From: Ceratothoa steindachneri
Taxonomy: Eukaryota > Arthropoda > Malacostraca > Isopoda > Cymothoidae
DNA: 64,000 nt
Direction of reading: 5' to 3'
Assembly (NCBI GenBank): GCA_963969495.1
Contig: OZ018331.1
Span: 145,795,845 to 145,859,844 of the forward strand
Shown: positions 1 through 11,189 of the stretch, in pieces
Numbering within the stretch: position 1 is the first letter of the stretch
Layout: every line of letters starts with the position of its first letter
Notes under the pieces: model-generated
Database searches by the model: none
What the model was told of the DNA's origin: nothing
Seen by the model: only the letters and a program-made list of their open reading frames with translations
Translations under genes and position numbers: made by a program

Positions 1-310
1 TTCATGGATATAAGTATTTGGCGGAGATACCGTGAAGATGCCGTAAATAATATCATTGTTTTTAATTGCCTTTTTCTAATGATAATTAACGTATTATTAT
101 AACAGTACAGCCGAACTGCTAAAAATACTTAGTAGATACATATATAGTTAAGGTATAATATTTATAAGAATATATTAAAATAGGAGATTTGATTGGTGAT
201 AATAAACATTAAATGTTTAAAAATAAATATATACAATGGAAGTATAAATTCGTATTAAGTAACACCTTATTGTAAAGTACTTATTTCATTTGCAAGGTGA
301 GTCAAGGTTG
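1..310. other. AT-rich spacer, no gene seen
   Basis: No open frame or recognisable element was seen. It borders the poly(A) end of the retroelement that follows. Confidence 0.6.
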
Positions 311-330
311 TTTTATTTTTGTTTTTTTTT
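311..330 (-). other. Poly(A) tail of the minus-strand non-LTR element
   Basis: On the minus strand this is an A-rich run (As interrupted once by C and once by T) about 160 nt after the end of the RT reading frame. It fits the 3' tail of a target-primed insertion. Confidence 0.55.
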
Positions 331-2200
331 GAGAGCTCATTTGGCGACTCCCTGGGTGAGCCAAGGCAAAGGGGTGGGACCAAGGTGGAGGGTAGCATAA
401 TATTGGTAAATTATATTCACCAGTGATGGCACTGGAGTATTTGCATATTGATTTTTTATGGCTCTTATAGGAACTATTATGTTTGTAGCTCAGAGGTTGT
501 GGTGGGAGGGAGGGTTGGGTGGAAAGAGTAGGGCACGGTGCCGCTCGTTGGACAAGAGCGTGTGGAAGAACTGCGTCAGGGTGTGAAGGTGAAGGTCTGC
601 GATGTTTGCAATGTTAAAGGCGTGGAAAGCTTGCTGGTAACCTGAGTAGTGGTGACCCAAGATAATTTTTAACGCCCTTTTCTGCACTTTTTCTGTCTTG
701 CTTTTCTGGGACTGGATGAGACTGCAAGATCACGCGGGCGAGTCGTAATCCAGCTTGGATCTGATGAAGGTTGTTTATATGTTTATTCGTTTTAAAGTGG
801 TTAGGCCGAGGGATTTAAAGTGTCGACGCATAAATAATTTGTATTTCGCTGCTTTTGAGATAGCCTGGATGTGTGGGGTCCATTACAATGGTCGTCGATC
901 ATGACACTCGGAAGTTTTGTGGTGTGCACGGAGGCCAGGGTGTGGGTCGAATTATTGAGGTCAGAAACGGGGACGCGAAGGGGGAGAGTTTGAACAACGT
1001 AGTAACTGATTTGTTGTTGTTGATTATAACGTTGTTAACCGTGGTCCAGTTATTCAGTGTGTCGAGTGTAGTTTGTAGTGTGCTGTAGTCGGCGTTGTTG
1101 TTGTCGATCGTGAAGGCAAAGGTGGAGTAATTCACATATATCCACTTGGCTGCTGTGTCACCCAGAGCATCATTTATCATTAATTGCAAGCAGAGTGGTC
1201 CTAGTCTCGTATCTTGTGGCACTCCGCACGTGATGGGGAGGGGGTGTCGAGCCCTCTCAAGAAGTCGCTAATCGAAGGCACAAGAAATGATTTGATGCCT
1301 GAAGCTGTGGCTTTAGTAATGAGGGTGGTATTATTTTATTAAGTCAAATGCTTTGGTGAAGGCGATGAAAACCGAACAAACTGATGTTTTGCGTTTTTCG
1401 AGGTTTTTGTAAACAAAATCTAAGAAGCGAATGGAGTAGTGGGTTGTGAATGAATTTTTCATATTCACGAATTGATTTTGGTCCATTTGGGAGTTGAGGT
1501 TACTATACGCACATTGTACCACGAATAAATCGCACAATAGGCTAGGCAAGGGGTGGTGATAATTGGGCCTAGGTTGTTGAGTGTGGGGAGGGGGTCTTCT
1601 TATGTGTTGCAGTTACGTATCATATATTCCAATTTTGGGGGCATTTGTTCTGTTGCACTGATGCATTGATTATTGATGTGTGTGGTGTGACAAGTTCTGT
1701 GTAAATTCTTTAAATTGTTTTGTTGGTAGATCGGACGGAGTTATGGCTCGGGCGGTTTTAAATTTCTTCAATCTATTGTAAACTTGTAGATGATAGATTA
1801 CAGTGGTTGGGGTGGGGGTGGGGAGGTAAGCGAGAAGACTGGGGAGATGAAGAGGGGGGAGGTGTTGGTTAATGGCTTGTAGAGCTTGTTGGTCAGATAA
1901 GTGGTTTGTATAAGTCATGGAGCTAATGTTGTTCAGGCCACCTAAATCTTTGATTCATTTAATCACTTCCTAGTGTTATTGTTTCAGAGATCAGCAATTT
2001 GTTTGGGTAATATTCGTTTTTCGCTTTATTTATTTCTCTTATAACTTCGTTTCGTAATTTATTGTTTTCTCTTATGTTGTTGACTTGGTAGGCGTGGTTT
2101 CGGTTGCTAATTAGTCTTTTCTGGGTAAGGAAGAATGTGTCAAGGCCTTTTAGTTTTATTAACCAATTGGAATAGAGGAAAGGGTTCTGGTGTAAATGAG
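311..2200 (-). pseudogene. Decayed non-LTR retrotransposon (reverse transcriptase ORF)
   Basis: Reverse transcriptase relic read on the minus strand and split over several frames. N-terminal to the RT, about 2,170-1,965, is a block with NRNHAYQVNN and LRNEVIREINKAK, typical of the linker between endonuclease and RT in jockey/CR1-like elements. 1,918-1,670 holds LPSLLAYLP and ITPSDLPTK (early RT). 1,549-1,331 holds the DPNQF-like region and FTKAFDLI (RT motif A). 1,222-899 holds PQDTRLGPL and the active-site box, which reads YVNYS at 1,124-1,138 instead of YVDDS, so both catalytic aspartates are lost. 687-490 is the C-terminus, with QKRALKIILGHHY and NERHRALLFPP, a hallmark of CR1/L2/jockey-type proteins. 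The element ends in a poly(A) tail at 330-311. No complete 5' end or endonuclease domain was found. The broad family is clear; the exact clade is not. Confidence 0.85.
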
Positions 2201-2269
2201 TACATTTAGGAGACTGTGTAAGGTTAAATTTGTTTCCATGCCAGATTTGTCGATAATTAATACTGCATA

Positions 2270-5200
2270 TTTAAGTAGAAAAATAACTGTGGTGATATGG
2301 TTTATTTACACAGCATTATTTAACTAGGTTGTATTCCCTGTATGCTTTTAAAAAGTAGATAATGAAAACTTGTTTTGGGCAAATATTATTGGCAAGAAAA
2401 ATGATGTATAGAATTTTTGAAGGAAGTGTATTTTCTGTGGACTGAAAGAGAATAAAGGAAACTCGTGTAAATGAATTTTATTTCGGACCTAAGAAAAGGA
2501 CCTCATGATGTTGCGTTTCAAAAATGATAGCTGGGTTGAGAGAATTCATCTACACAAGTAAACGGCTGTTGACCGAAGCAGGTAGACATGGTGAATTATG
2601 TTGTTTACATATCGATGTTTAAAAAACATTTATGAAGAGTTGTAATATTATAAAGAGACGAAACTTGAAAGGTAAAGGAATATAGCTGGACCTTTCTCCA
2701 GTTATATTTCTCTGTTGGTCTTATCTTATTATGAATTAATGAATAAATTTTAATTTCTTTTAATTATTTAGATTACATATGATATAGGTGTTACAAAAGC
2801 TATGGTTATTTTTCTACTTCTTTTTTTATACATTAATTTCCTCGCTTCATCCTCCCCTAACTCACGATCTATTTAAATTCTATTCTGTTAACGCTCAAAT
2901 CTCTTTTTAGTTCTCCCTCACCTCGTTTATTGATACTCTCACAATTCTCCACTCTGCTTACGGAATAATGGAGGAATGACGCTCCCTTAATTTTCTTAAA
3001 CCCAATCACGATAAAAATGAAAAGTTAAAGCCAAGAATTATTTCGGACTCTGATTAATGCCAAGTATCTCCTCTTTTTTCCTACTTATTGTGGCTTCACA
3101 GCTCCATTTTCTAACACTGTTCGAAACCTATAGGAAACTTTGACACAAATCATATATTTTTTATGTCTATGAGTCTTTTCTCTTCTTTTTTCCTCTTCTC
3201 TATATGTGCTCAATAATTTGATCAAGAAGTTCGAGACCACCCAACTTTGTTTCGTTAACTTTCGCCATGATAACTGCAGATCATTTTTGGTAGATATCCT
3301 GCTTCCAATTCTAGACTAAAAAACTTGCTCAAAATGTCCGGGACTCTTGTATTTCTGCGCCAGGGAGGGATACCTTGGGCCAAATCTCAGTGTCAATACT
3401 TGCATTAGCTCTCCATTTGGTTCTGTATAGGAATTTAGTTATTGATTTTAATTAAAGTTTCAGACCATCGTTGCCCCATTCTATCTCTTTTCTTTACTGA
3501 GCTTATCCATGAGATTCGGCATGGGATGAAATCACCGTTACTCTGTGCCCATTAACCTGTTTTATAACCTTCAAAAGTGCTTGAAAACTCCAATTCCTTC
3601 CGTCTAGCAATGTCTCACTCCTAATTACTAATATAATTATAGTCTAAAATATTCACATTCTAGGATTAATAATAACAAAATCATATACATATGTTTTTGT
3701 AATTACCAAGAAATTTATTCCCTGTTTGCAAGTTTACCATAAAATCTATGAATTGGTGAATAATGACCATTGGAATTTAAACAGTGAAGAAATGTGGGAA
3801 TACAGTTATTCTGTGCTTAAAACGACTTCCAATGAGCTGGTATGTTTGTCGATGTGTATTCTCGCAATAATTCTTTCTTTGCGCTTGGCGGAGGCAGAAA
3901 TAAGGAACATTTATGTGTTGTATAACACTTTAATTAGAATTCGGTGGCTCTGCTGTATGTATGAATATAACTCTAAAGGCTTACTCTCTGTACCATACTT
4001 TTACAGCGACATCCATTGAATCCACTACACAGGGTTTCTCGCTGACGGGATTTGGGTAGAAAATCTTCATTCATGTATCATGTTACATTTACTAAACTTT
4101 ATTAAAACATCGTTTTGTTCATATTAATTTCATACATTCAGATTTTATTGATTTTATTTACGGATGAAATCCAGAGGAATACTTCTCTTTAATATGAAAT
4201 ACATATATATTTCTATTTCCTTTCTACCTAACCATATTTCTATACCCAAAGATTTGATTATCTATAAAAATGTATTGAACCCTCTGGTAATTTTACTTTC
4301 ATTTGTTTACCAGCGTTTAAATGTTCGAAATTCATTTCTTCTATGTCTTACCAACGTGTGTTATTATCACTTCCAAATTACCCTTTCCTCCATGACACTA
4401 AAGCTCATAAATACAGTGAATTGTTATTTGGAATAGAAGTGCTTGTATTAAAATAATAAATTAATTCATATATAGTTCAACGGTGATTAAAATTTGTCTA
4501 AATATCACACAGGAATAGGTAAATAGTAATTCCCATAAAACTCTAAGCGCTTTTCTCGGTAATTGTTTAATTTGGGGGTGGATGAATTAAGAGGCTATTT
4601 TCGCTACGTTTTTGCTATTTTTTTGGTGTTATTTAGCTATCCCACTGAGCAATCAGAGGTCACTGTTCACCTCTGTGATTGACCAATCAGGAGCGTTTAT
4701 TTATTTCATCTTTCTTTTGTGCTTTTAAAATAAGTAAAAAGTAGGTGTTTTATTTTCTATGTTTTTTTTCTGAAGTTGATTATCAATTAGTCCTAAATAA
4801 TCAATGCCTAATACTATTGAGTCTTTATATTTAATTTTCCTTTGTTTATTGTCGAAAAATTACTTTTTTTGTAATTAATTGTTTTCGATGAGTGAAACTT
4901 AAATCGAACTATAAAAAGCCTTTTTTTATTTATTTTCCCTCTCTTAATGTTTTTATTTTGCTTTTTTCCAATAATTTTTACGGCAATATTTTTTATTATT
5001 GTAGCAAAAAAATCCAGTCAGTATAACTTATTTTATTAAGAAAATGTGACATTCAACAAACACACTTTTTCAATGTTTTTACATTTGAAATAGGCGATAC
5101 GTTTCCCGCCCATGCAGTGTTAATTTTAACTCGCGTCCACCCCTATTCTGGACGGATCTTTAACTGTGAAGTGCGTGTACCATGTGTTCCTTATCTGTTC

Positions 5201-7365
5201 ATCGTATCGAGTTGATTTTAATCGACAGTGATAAAGATATTTAACTCTTAGTTAAGCGTGAGTTACTTAAAACTAAGCGTGAGGTGCCAACCTTCCATGT
5301 AATTCCAAACTTACAGTTAACAGTTATAAATCGTTTGTTGCCACGCGTGGCAAGCAGGAACGGTTAAAAGTTTAAATCGTCCGTTGAAACTTTACCCGTG
5401 CACCGGCTTGAAATATGTAAATATACAATTATGTTAACGCTTAATACTAAACAGACTACTAGTTTATTATAAAAAAACAAGCATGGGGTTGCAATCCTGC
5501 ACAATTAAAAGAGATTGGGGCGAAGCCTCCGTTTCTTAAAAAATAGCTTTATTGACTCAAAAATGAAGTGAGCGAGGCCCCCCAAGAGCTAGAAATAGCA
5601 TACGCCAATAAAGTAAACATCTACCTTCGCCTTAAATGATTCATTAAATTATTAGTCTAAAATAAAATATATGAATGTCTCTTCCTTATTTGTATACACT
5701 TTTGATAACTTTGAATCTTAATTGCATTTGTTTTACCTGTTATTGATCAGTAATATAATTTTTTAAATTGGTGAAGGTTTTTATTACTAAACGCAATATT
5801 ATTCCTGAAGCTACAATCTTTATTCTAGTCAGTTTTTATGTATGTTCTTTGTTCATTATCACTGCATTTGATAAAATTCTAATTTTTGCGAAGAAAGATT
5901 TATAATGAGCTTACTGCGTCTATTGATGCATTCATATACCTCATTTCCTTATATATGACGACTAATAAAGGTCATCAAAATAAAAGGCTGTTGAGCATTT
6001 CAGATTGTTTATTTTTAGTGGTGACGTCTTAAAAGGAATTCTTGTAAACGACAGCGACCCATTAAGTCTTACATATTACTTGGTTTCTCTTTATTAAGGA
6101 TTAAATCTCTTTGTGGCCAAGTTCTGAATTGAACGCATTTTTTAGAAAGCTAATGTTGTTTTTCCTTAAATTGAATTTACTCCAATATATAGACTTATTC
6201 TCTATATGACTTTTTCAAGATTTAAATATTCTACCTTATCCCTCCTAACTCATTCTAATATATTTAATATTTATTCTCCAATAAACATAAACTCCAACAT
6301 TCTGTCTTTTCTTCTTTTTTTCTCAATGGCTCAGCGTGGTATCTTAAAATTCTTAAAACAACAATTCCTCCAAATCTTCAAGATCAGCGACAAACTATGT
6401 TCTCTCAATGTTTCCTTAAAAATTAGTTCACTTCGCGAAAAGACATCTTTTGGCCAGAATCAATCTCTTCAACCTTTGAATTTTAAAAAACTACTGGTTT
6501 CATCTGATTCTAAAGCATTTTCTTGTCTATCTCGCGTTCTTAATAAGTTACAATCTCTTTTATGTGCAAAGCAATTCAACTATTTATTAATTATTGGTTA
6601 AAAATTATCATAAGAAGTGGGTGGGCATAGAATGGATTCAGGCTTATGATAGTTCTCAATTTATTAAAGAAAACTGGGAGTTCTTTACCACTGTGGTTAA
6701 TACACAAATGTATTTTACGATGGATAAAAAATAGCATGGTAAAAAAATTTCAAATTTAATTGTAATTTCGCTAGATTCCATTTATCACAAGAGTGCGTTC
6801 AATGAAATATCTTTGAGTGGATCTTTATTAGGATTATTTAGGATTTTAATAATATCCCAGCATCGTTAAAATCTGATTGTCAAATAATAAGATTTATTGG
6901 AACAATTTCATCTCTTTAGTGTATAGTTTTTAACTCGTGTGTTATTATACTCTATCTTTGTTTTCCATTTATTCTCTTTCTATCACTCTCTCCCCACACC
7001 TCACCCAACTTAACATTATCTTATATCCACTTGCCATTCTTTCTACCTTTTTTCAGGTTTTATTTTCGTTGCGTCGTGTTTTTATATATTTTTGACCTTG
7101 CTTGACCGAGTGAACTCATTTTTTGACTATTGCAGCTTTAACAACTATATCTTTGAAACTCTTCACGATCTTTTAGCTCATGTGTAAGCAAATGGAGATT
7201 TTGTTTATAATTTCTACTATTATGTCTCTTGTTTTGGAGACTTTGTGGATGAACTGAAATAAAGTTTGAAAATACTTTAAATACTTCTTGTCTTCTCTTT
7301 CCTGTAGATTAAACTTTCATTCACTGCTTTCCGTACTCGTCGGTTTGTGATGTTATCCATTTCAT
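2270..7365. other. AT-rich non-coding spacer
   Basis: Long AT-rich stretch with no recognisable protein, RNA gene or mobile element. Short open frames at 3,726-4,019, 4,164-4,436 and 6,206-6,601 are low in complexity, unlike known families, and lack supporting splice or promoter signals. A 16-bp perfect palindrome lies at 5,338-5,353. A short, slightly GC-richer patch at 5,100-5,620 was not identified. Confidence 0.6.
5338..5353. repeat. 16-bp perfect palindrome
   Basis: The sequence ttgccacgcgtggcaa is its own reverse complement and stands in AT-rich surroundings. It could bind a dimeric factor or be chance; nothing nearby supports a promoter. Confidence 0.5.
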
Positions 7366-7468
<103 letters not shown>

Positions 7469-7517
7469 ATTTATTTTTATACCAACTCGAGTTCTCAGCT
7501 ATAGAAAATGATCAGTA

Positions 7518-8115
7518 TTTTCATTTTATTAAATTCCAATTTATGTCAGGAGTCTGAATTAAATCTTTATTACTTTTTTTAATCTTAAACCAAGTTTAGG
7601 TTTTTTGTTCAGATAGTTTGTTTATTTCTGCTAATTCAACTTTTAGTTAGTTCGTTTCTCTAAGGTATTTGCCTTATTGATTAGATTTAATGTTTATCCT
7701 GAGTTTTTGTTATTCTCCTTTTCTCTTTTCTTATATTTTTCAGCCGTGTCTTTCATGTGTTTCCTCAAGTTATTTTTCTGCGCTTGTATATTGCTATTTT
7801 TTTCTAGGGTCAAGTTCTCATTTTCATTTTCTCAAATTCGGGTTTATATCAGGTGTCTGAATAAACAATTTATTACTTTTATCATCTTAAACCAACCTTA
7901 GTTTTTTTGTTTAAATAGTTTGTTTATTTCTGCTAATTGAACCTTTGGTTAATTGGTTTCTCTAAGGTACTTGCGCTTCTTCATTAGATTTAATGTTTAT
8001 TCTGAGAGTATTTTTTCTTCTCCTTTTCTCTTTTCTTATATTTTTCAGTAGTGTATTTCATGTGTTTCCTTAATTTATTTGTCCCCGCTTATATATTTCT
8101 AGTTTTGCTGGGATC
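7518..8115 (+). repeat. Diverged tandem duplication, unit about 300 bp
   Basis: Two adjacent copies, about 7,518-7,817 and 7,818-8,115, follow the same order of landmarks: tcttaaacca, tagtttgtttatttctgcta, tttctctaaggta, attagatttaatgttta, ctccttttctcttttcttat, tcatgtgtttcct. They differ by many substitutions and small indels, so the duplication is old. No coding sequence is shared between them. Confidence 0.85.
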
Positions 8116-8119
8116 AACT

Positions 8120-8600
8120 GAATTTTGATGGTAAGTTATCTGAAGATGGCTTCAAAATTCTAAACGAGATATTCCATGATCTTATTTCAGCTTATTTTTC
8201 TAATTAAATCGCTTCTTTCTCTGTTTGTGAATGTTAATTTCAACCTATATTCAACTATTTATCCTGTGGTTACTGAATTTTTATTTTAATGGTACTCGAA
8301 AATTTACTGACATGGATTATTTTGCCGACGTCAAGACTAGAATTTTATTTATTACTGACGTATCGCTCTTCTAGCGCTTGCTTAAAGTAACAAGAAACTA
8401 ATAACTTTCTTATTACTCTGAGTAAGCTTCAAAGGAGCAAAATGTCAGTAATAAAGAACCTTGTACTATGTGTGGTTTCTCTTATTCTGCCTCTCCACTC
8501 ACTTTGCACGTCATTTTGACAATTTTCAGATCTTGGGCCAGCATTGCTTAATGTTTTCCATCGTTGACCTTGACGACGTCACTCAATACATGGATGATTT
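8120..8600. other. AT-rich spacer
   Basis: No gene recognised. It lies between the tandem duplication and the minus-strand zinc-finger relic. Confidence 0.5.
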
Positions 8601-8620
8601 TTATGATGTTTGATTGATGA

Positions 8621-8818
8621 TTATCGTCTTTGGTGAGATCGTTGATGGCTGCGGAGTCCGTGAAAGTTGGGACAGCATCTTCCACATACATCACATATAT
8701 GGGGTCCCTGTATTTGTTGGTGTCGTCTTGTACGGTGAGTTATGGCAGCATTGTGGATAGGGTTTTGAGAGAATGTGTGGATAAATGAGCAATGCATGGA
8801 GCGATAACTTGCACGATG
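8621..8818 (-). pseudogene. C-terminal tail of a non-LTR retrotransposon protein with a C2H2 finger
   Basis: An open frame of 65 codons on the minus strand runs to a stop and has no ATG near its start. It reads HRASYRS, then a basic stretch (THRTRRHQQ), then HICDVCGRCCPNFHGLRSHQ, continuing RSHQRR to the stop. Cys and His positions fit a C2H2 finger: C-x2-C-x12-H-x3-H. A finger of this type at the very end of the protein, after a D-x-A-x-W-R-like segment, is a known feature of ORF2 proteins in several invertebrate non-LTR elements that follow an RT domain. The RT itself is absent, so this is a fragment. A host zinc-finger exon is a less likely alternative, because only one finger is present and the frame stops directly after it. 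Confidence 0.6.
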
Positions 8819-9059
8819 ATGTTTAAGGTGGAAAGTAAGTGCGCATTCTTCAGTCCACCATCTTCACTTTTCCCTGCTGAGTCTAGTGGCAAGGAAATGA
8901 TCCAAGACGAATGGAGCAGGTTTAAGTTGCATTGCTCTGCCGAAAAAAGTCCCTTTTTGGACTATCGCCTAATGCACGAGCACCATGAATATTTGATCTC
9001 CGTGTTTACTCCTGGATCCTTGTCCCTTCCAAGGGATCCCACAAGGCAGTAGGATTTGC

Positions 9060-10715
9060 AGGGTTATACCGCTAGGGCCTCGGACGTTGGACGTACCTTC
9101 AGGTAAAGGCAGGGGCACCACGAGCAAGTAGTACGCCAACAGTTGAGATGTAGAGGCTAAGTAATCTTATCTTCTATGACTTAAGATTAAGACTTAAGAC
9201 TAGGACTTAAGTTTATATATTGTGCATGCACTCCCAAACCTCCTGCACTTACAAACTAACCAGCATAAAGGCAACCAGATTTTGTCCACTTTAATTACCT
9301 TCTTCCCTTAAAAACTTTTCCATGCATGACTCATTACCTTGATCAACCTTTGAATTAGAGTGTCTTTTGATATGTTAAAATTGAAATTTTATTTTTGCTT
9401 ATCTTGATGTCATCATAGAATCTATCTAATTCTTGCTCATACTATAAGATGCTGTGAGTACACTTGAACTAATTTGAACTTGGACAAGCTATTTTTCCTA
9501 TATTCCATAAAAATCTACTACCATTTCTTTGAGCTCTCCATGTAACATGAATGCAACTCCATGTTGCCTTTGTTTTTCTTTTATTTTGTAGTAGAGTAAG
9601 TAATGTTAACTCTTTCAGTCGTATTTTCCTCGTATCATCGAGTTTCACACAGATCAATATCATGCCCATTTACTATCTCTGAATTCACTGAGTAGTTCTT
9701 TGAGATGTACCTCATCAGATAGTGTTCAATTATAGTTGTGGGATAGAAATCACAATTATTTATTAATCATTTGATGTTGTCTTAGAAATCTAAGTTGTAG
9801 GCAGTCGCATTTTGAATCAACACCCCTGTTTACGCATTCAATTTTGTGATAGTTTATATCAGCTGATCCAGAAGGAATGAACGAATTATATTAGGAATTG
9901 TTTTAAGGTGAGAAGTTCTGGGGCCATAAGCTATCAGGCTGGCTAAAAGGAAGCTTGAGCTATGGGCCGTTAGTTAAAGTAATTGACATTGGATTGATTT
10001 ATATAGATAAGACATTAAAATATCAAACGCAGCAACGGCAGTTACAAAAGAAATGATGGCACTGATCAGGCCCAGATTCATTCTCTATCCCACGGCACAA
10101 CCACACACGTACTCACATTCCATGGTAAAAGGGTCAACATAATCGCAATTAATCTTGATTGATTCCTGGCCGCCTTATTACTCGATCTAGATTCAGCTTA
10201 GATTGAGGGCGAATGAGGTGCTGTTTCATAGAGACGAAAATAATCTACTATGATGCAGGCGAGTAGACCACGTTAGTATATAATAAAAAAGGGACTGACA
10301 CACATGGGTTATATAAAAATAAGTCATCATGAGGTGAAGGATGGTTGATTATTACCTTCCATAACCAATTTCATAAGAAAAGAAAAAGACTCAAAGAAGG
10401 AGAGTGAACGTCCTAAGGAAGAAAAAGCGACAATCCAACAGAGATTACTTACTATCAGTCAACCCCGGGTTATTTCAGCTTAGATGATTTGCCTCATAAA
10501 GACCCTCTTTATAATTAAACAGAATTAAATAACAGTTGATTGCCATAAAGTAATCTAGCTGGGTTGAATCATAGGCGATGACGCTTTTGTGTAGATAATC
10601 TACCACAGATGGTTCTATCTCAATGATTATCGGTAATAATTTTAATAACCGTGTCTAATCATTGTATAATCTGTTGGAATAAGAGAAAATTTCACCACGA
10701 GGAAAGAGGAGCGCC
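9060..10715. other. Non-coding spacer
   Basis: No gene, RNA or repeat family recognised. Base composition rises in GC at the right edge, where the retroelement-associated block begins. Confidence 0.55.
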
Positions 10716-10721
10716 GCTAAG

Positions 10722-11185
10722 TTGAACAATGCCAAGTGTGATCATGGGAAAATTCATCTACTTCCGGCCATTAAGCAGACGCTTGGACCACGGAGGGCGA
10801 GGGGAATTTGCCGCGTCCCTTCCCCCCACCCGAGATATAAAAAAGACCACGCATGGAGTATCCCCTCCTACGGCTTTCTTCGATATGAAGAAAAACCTTT
10901 CAGGACCTGAGGCAAAGCGCTTCCGGTTGGGCCACATATAAAGCAGGTCTCCAGCCGTGACAAATATAGTATAGGCCACCGCCTAGTACGGTTCATTTCA
11001 ACTTCTCGAGTCGACTCCGTTCAGTTCACTCGCGAGAGCTTACTATTGTAATCGTAATCAATCTCCCCCATTTGTTGACTTCCAAGGCCTCAAGCCATAA
11101 AGCAAAACCTACGACATTTGTGGATTTGTATCCAGACATCCCGATCTTTGTACGTGTGTACGTGGGCTAGCCAGTCGCAGCTTGT
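10722..11185 (+). promoter_or_regulatory. GC-richer leader, possible 5' UTR or promoter of the retroelement (or solo LTR)
   Basis: GC-richer block directly upstream of the RT relic. It contains TATA-like boxes (atataaaaaag near 10,836; atataaag near 10,936) and an arthropod initiator-like tcagttc near 11,022 followed by ctcgcgagagc. Short overlapping frames in several phases have no recognisable protein. It could be the untranslated leader of the element that follows, or an unrelated LTR into or beside which the element lies. No second LTR copy was found in the window. Confidence 0.35.
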
Positions 11186-11189
11186 AGGC

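Noticed and set aside
6206..6601. 131-codon plus-strand frame
   Set aside because: Low-complexity, Ser/Leu/Phe/Asn-rich, no recognisable domain, AT-rich codon content like the flanking spacer, and no splice or promoter support.
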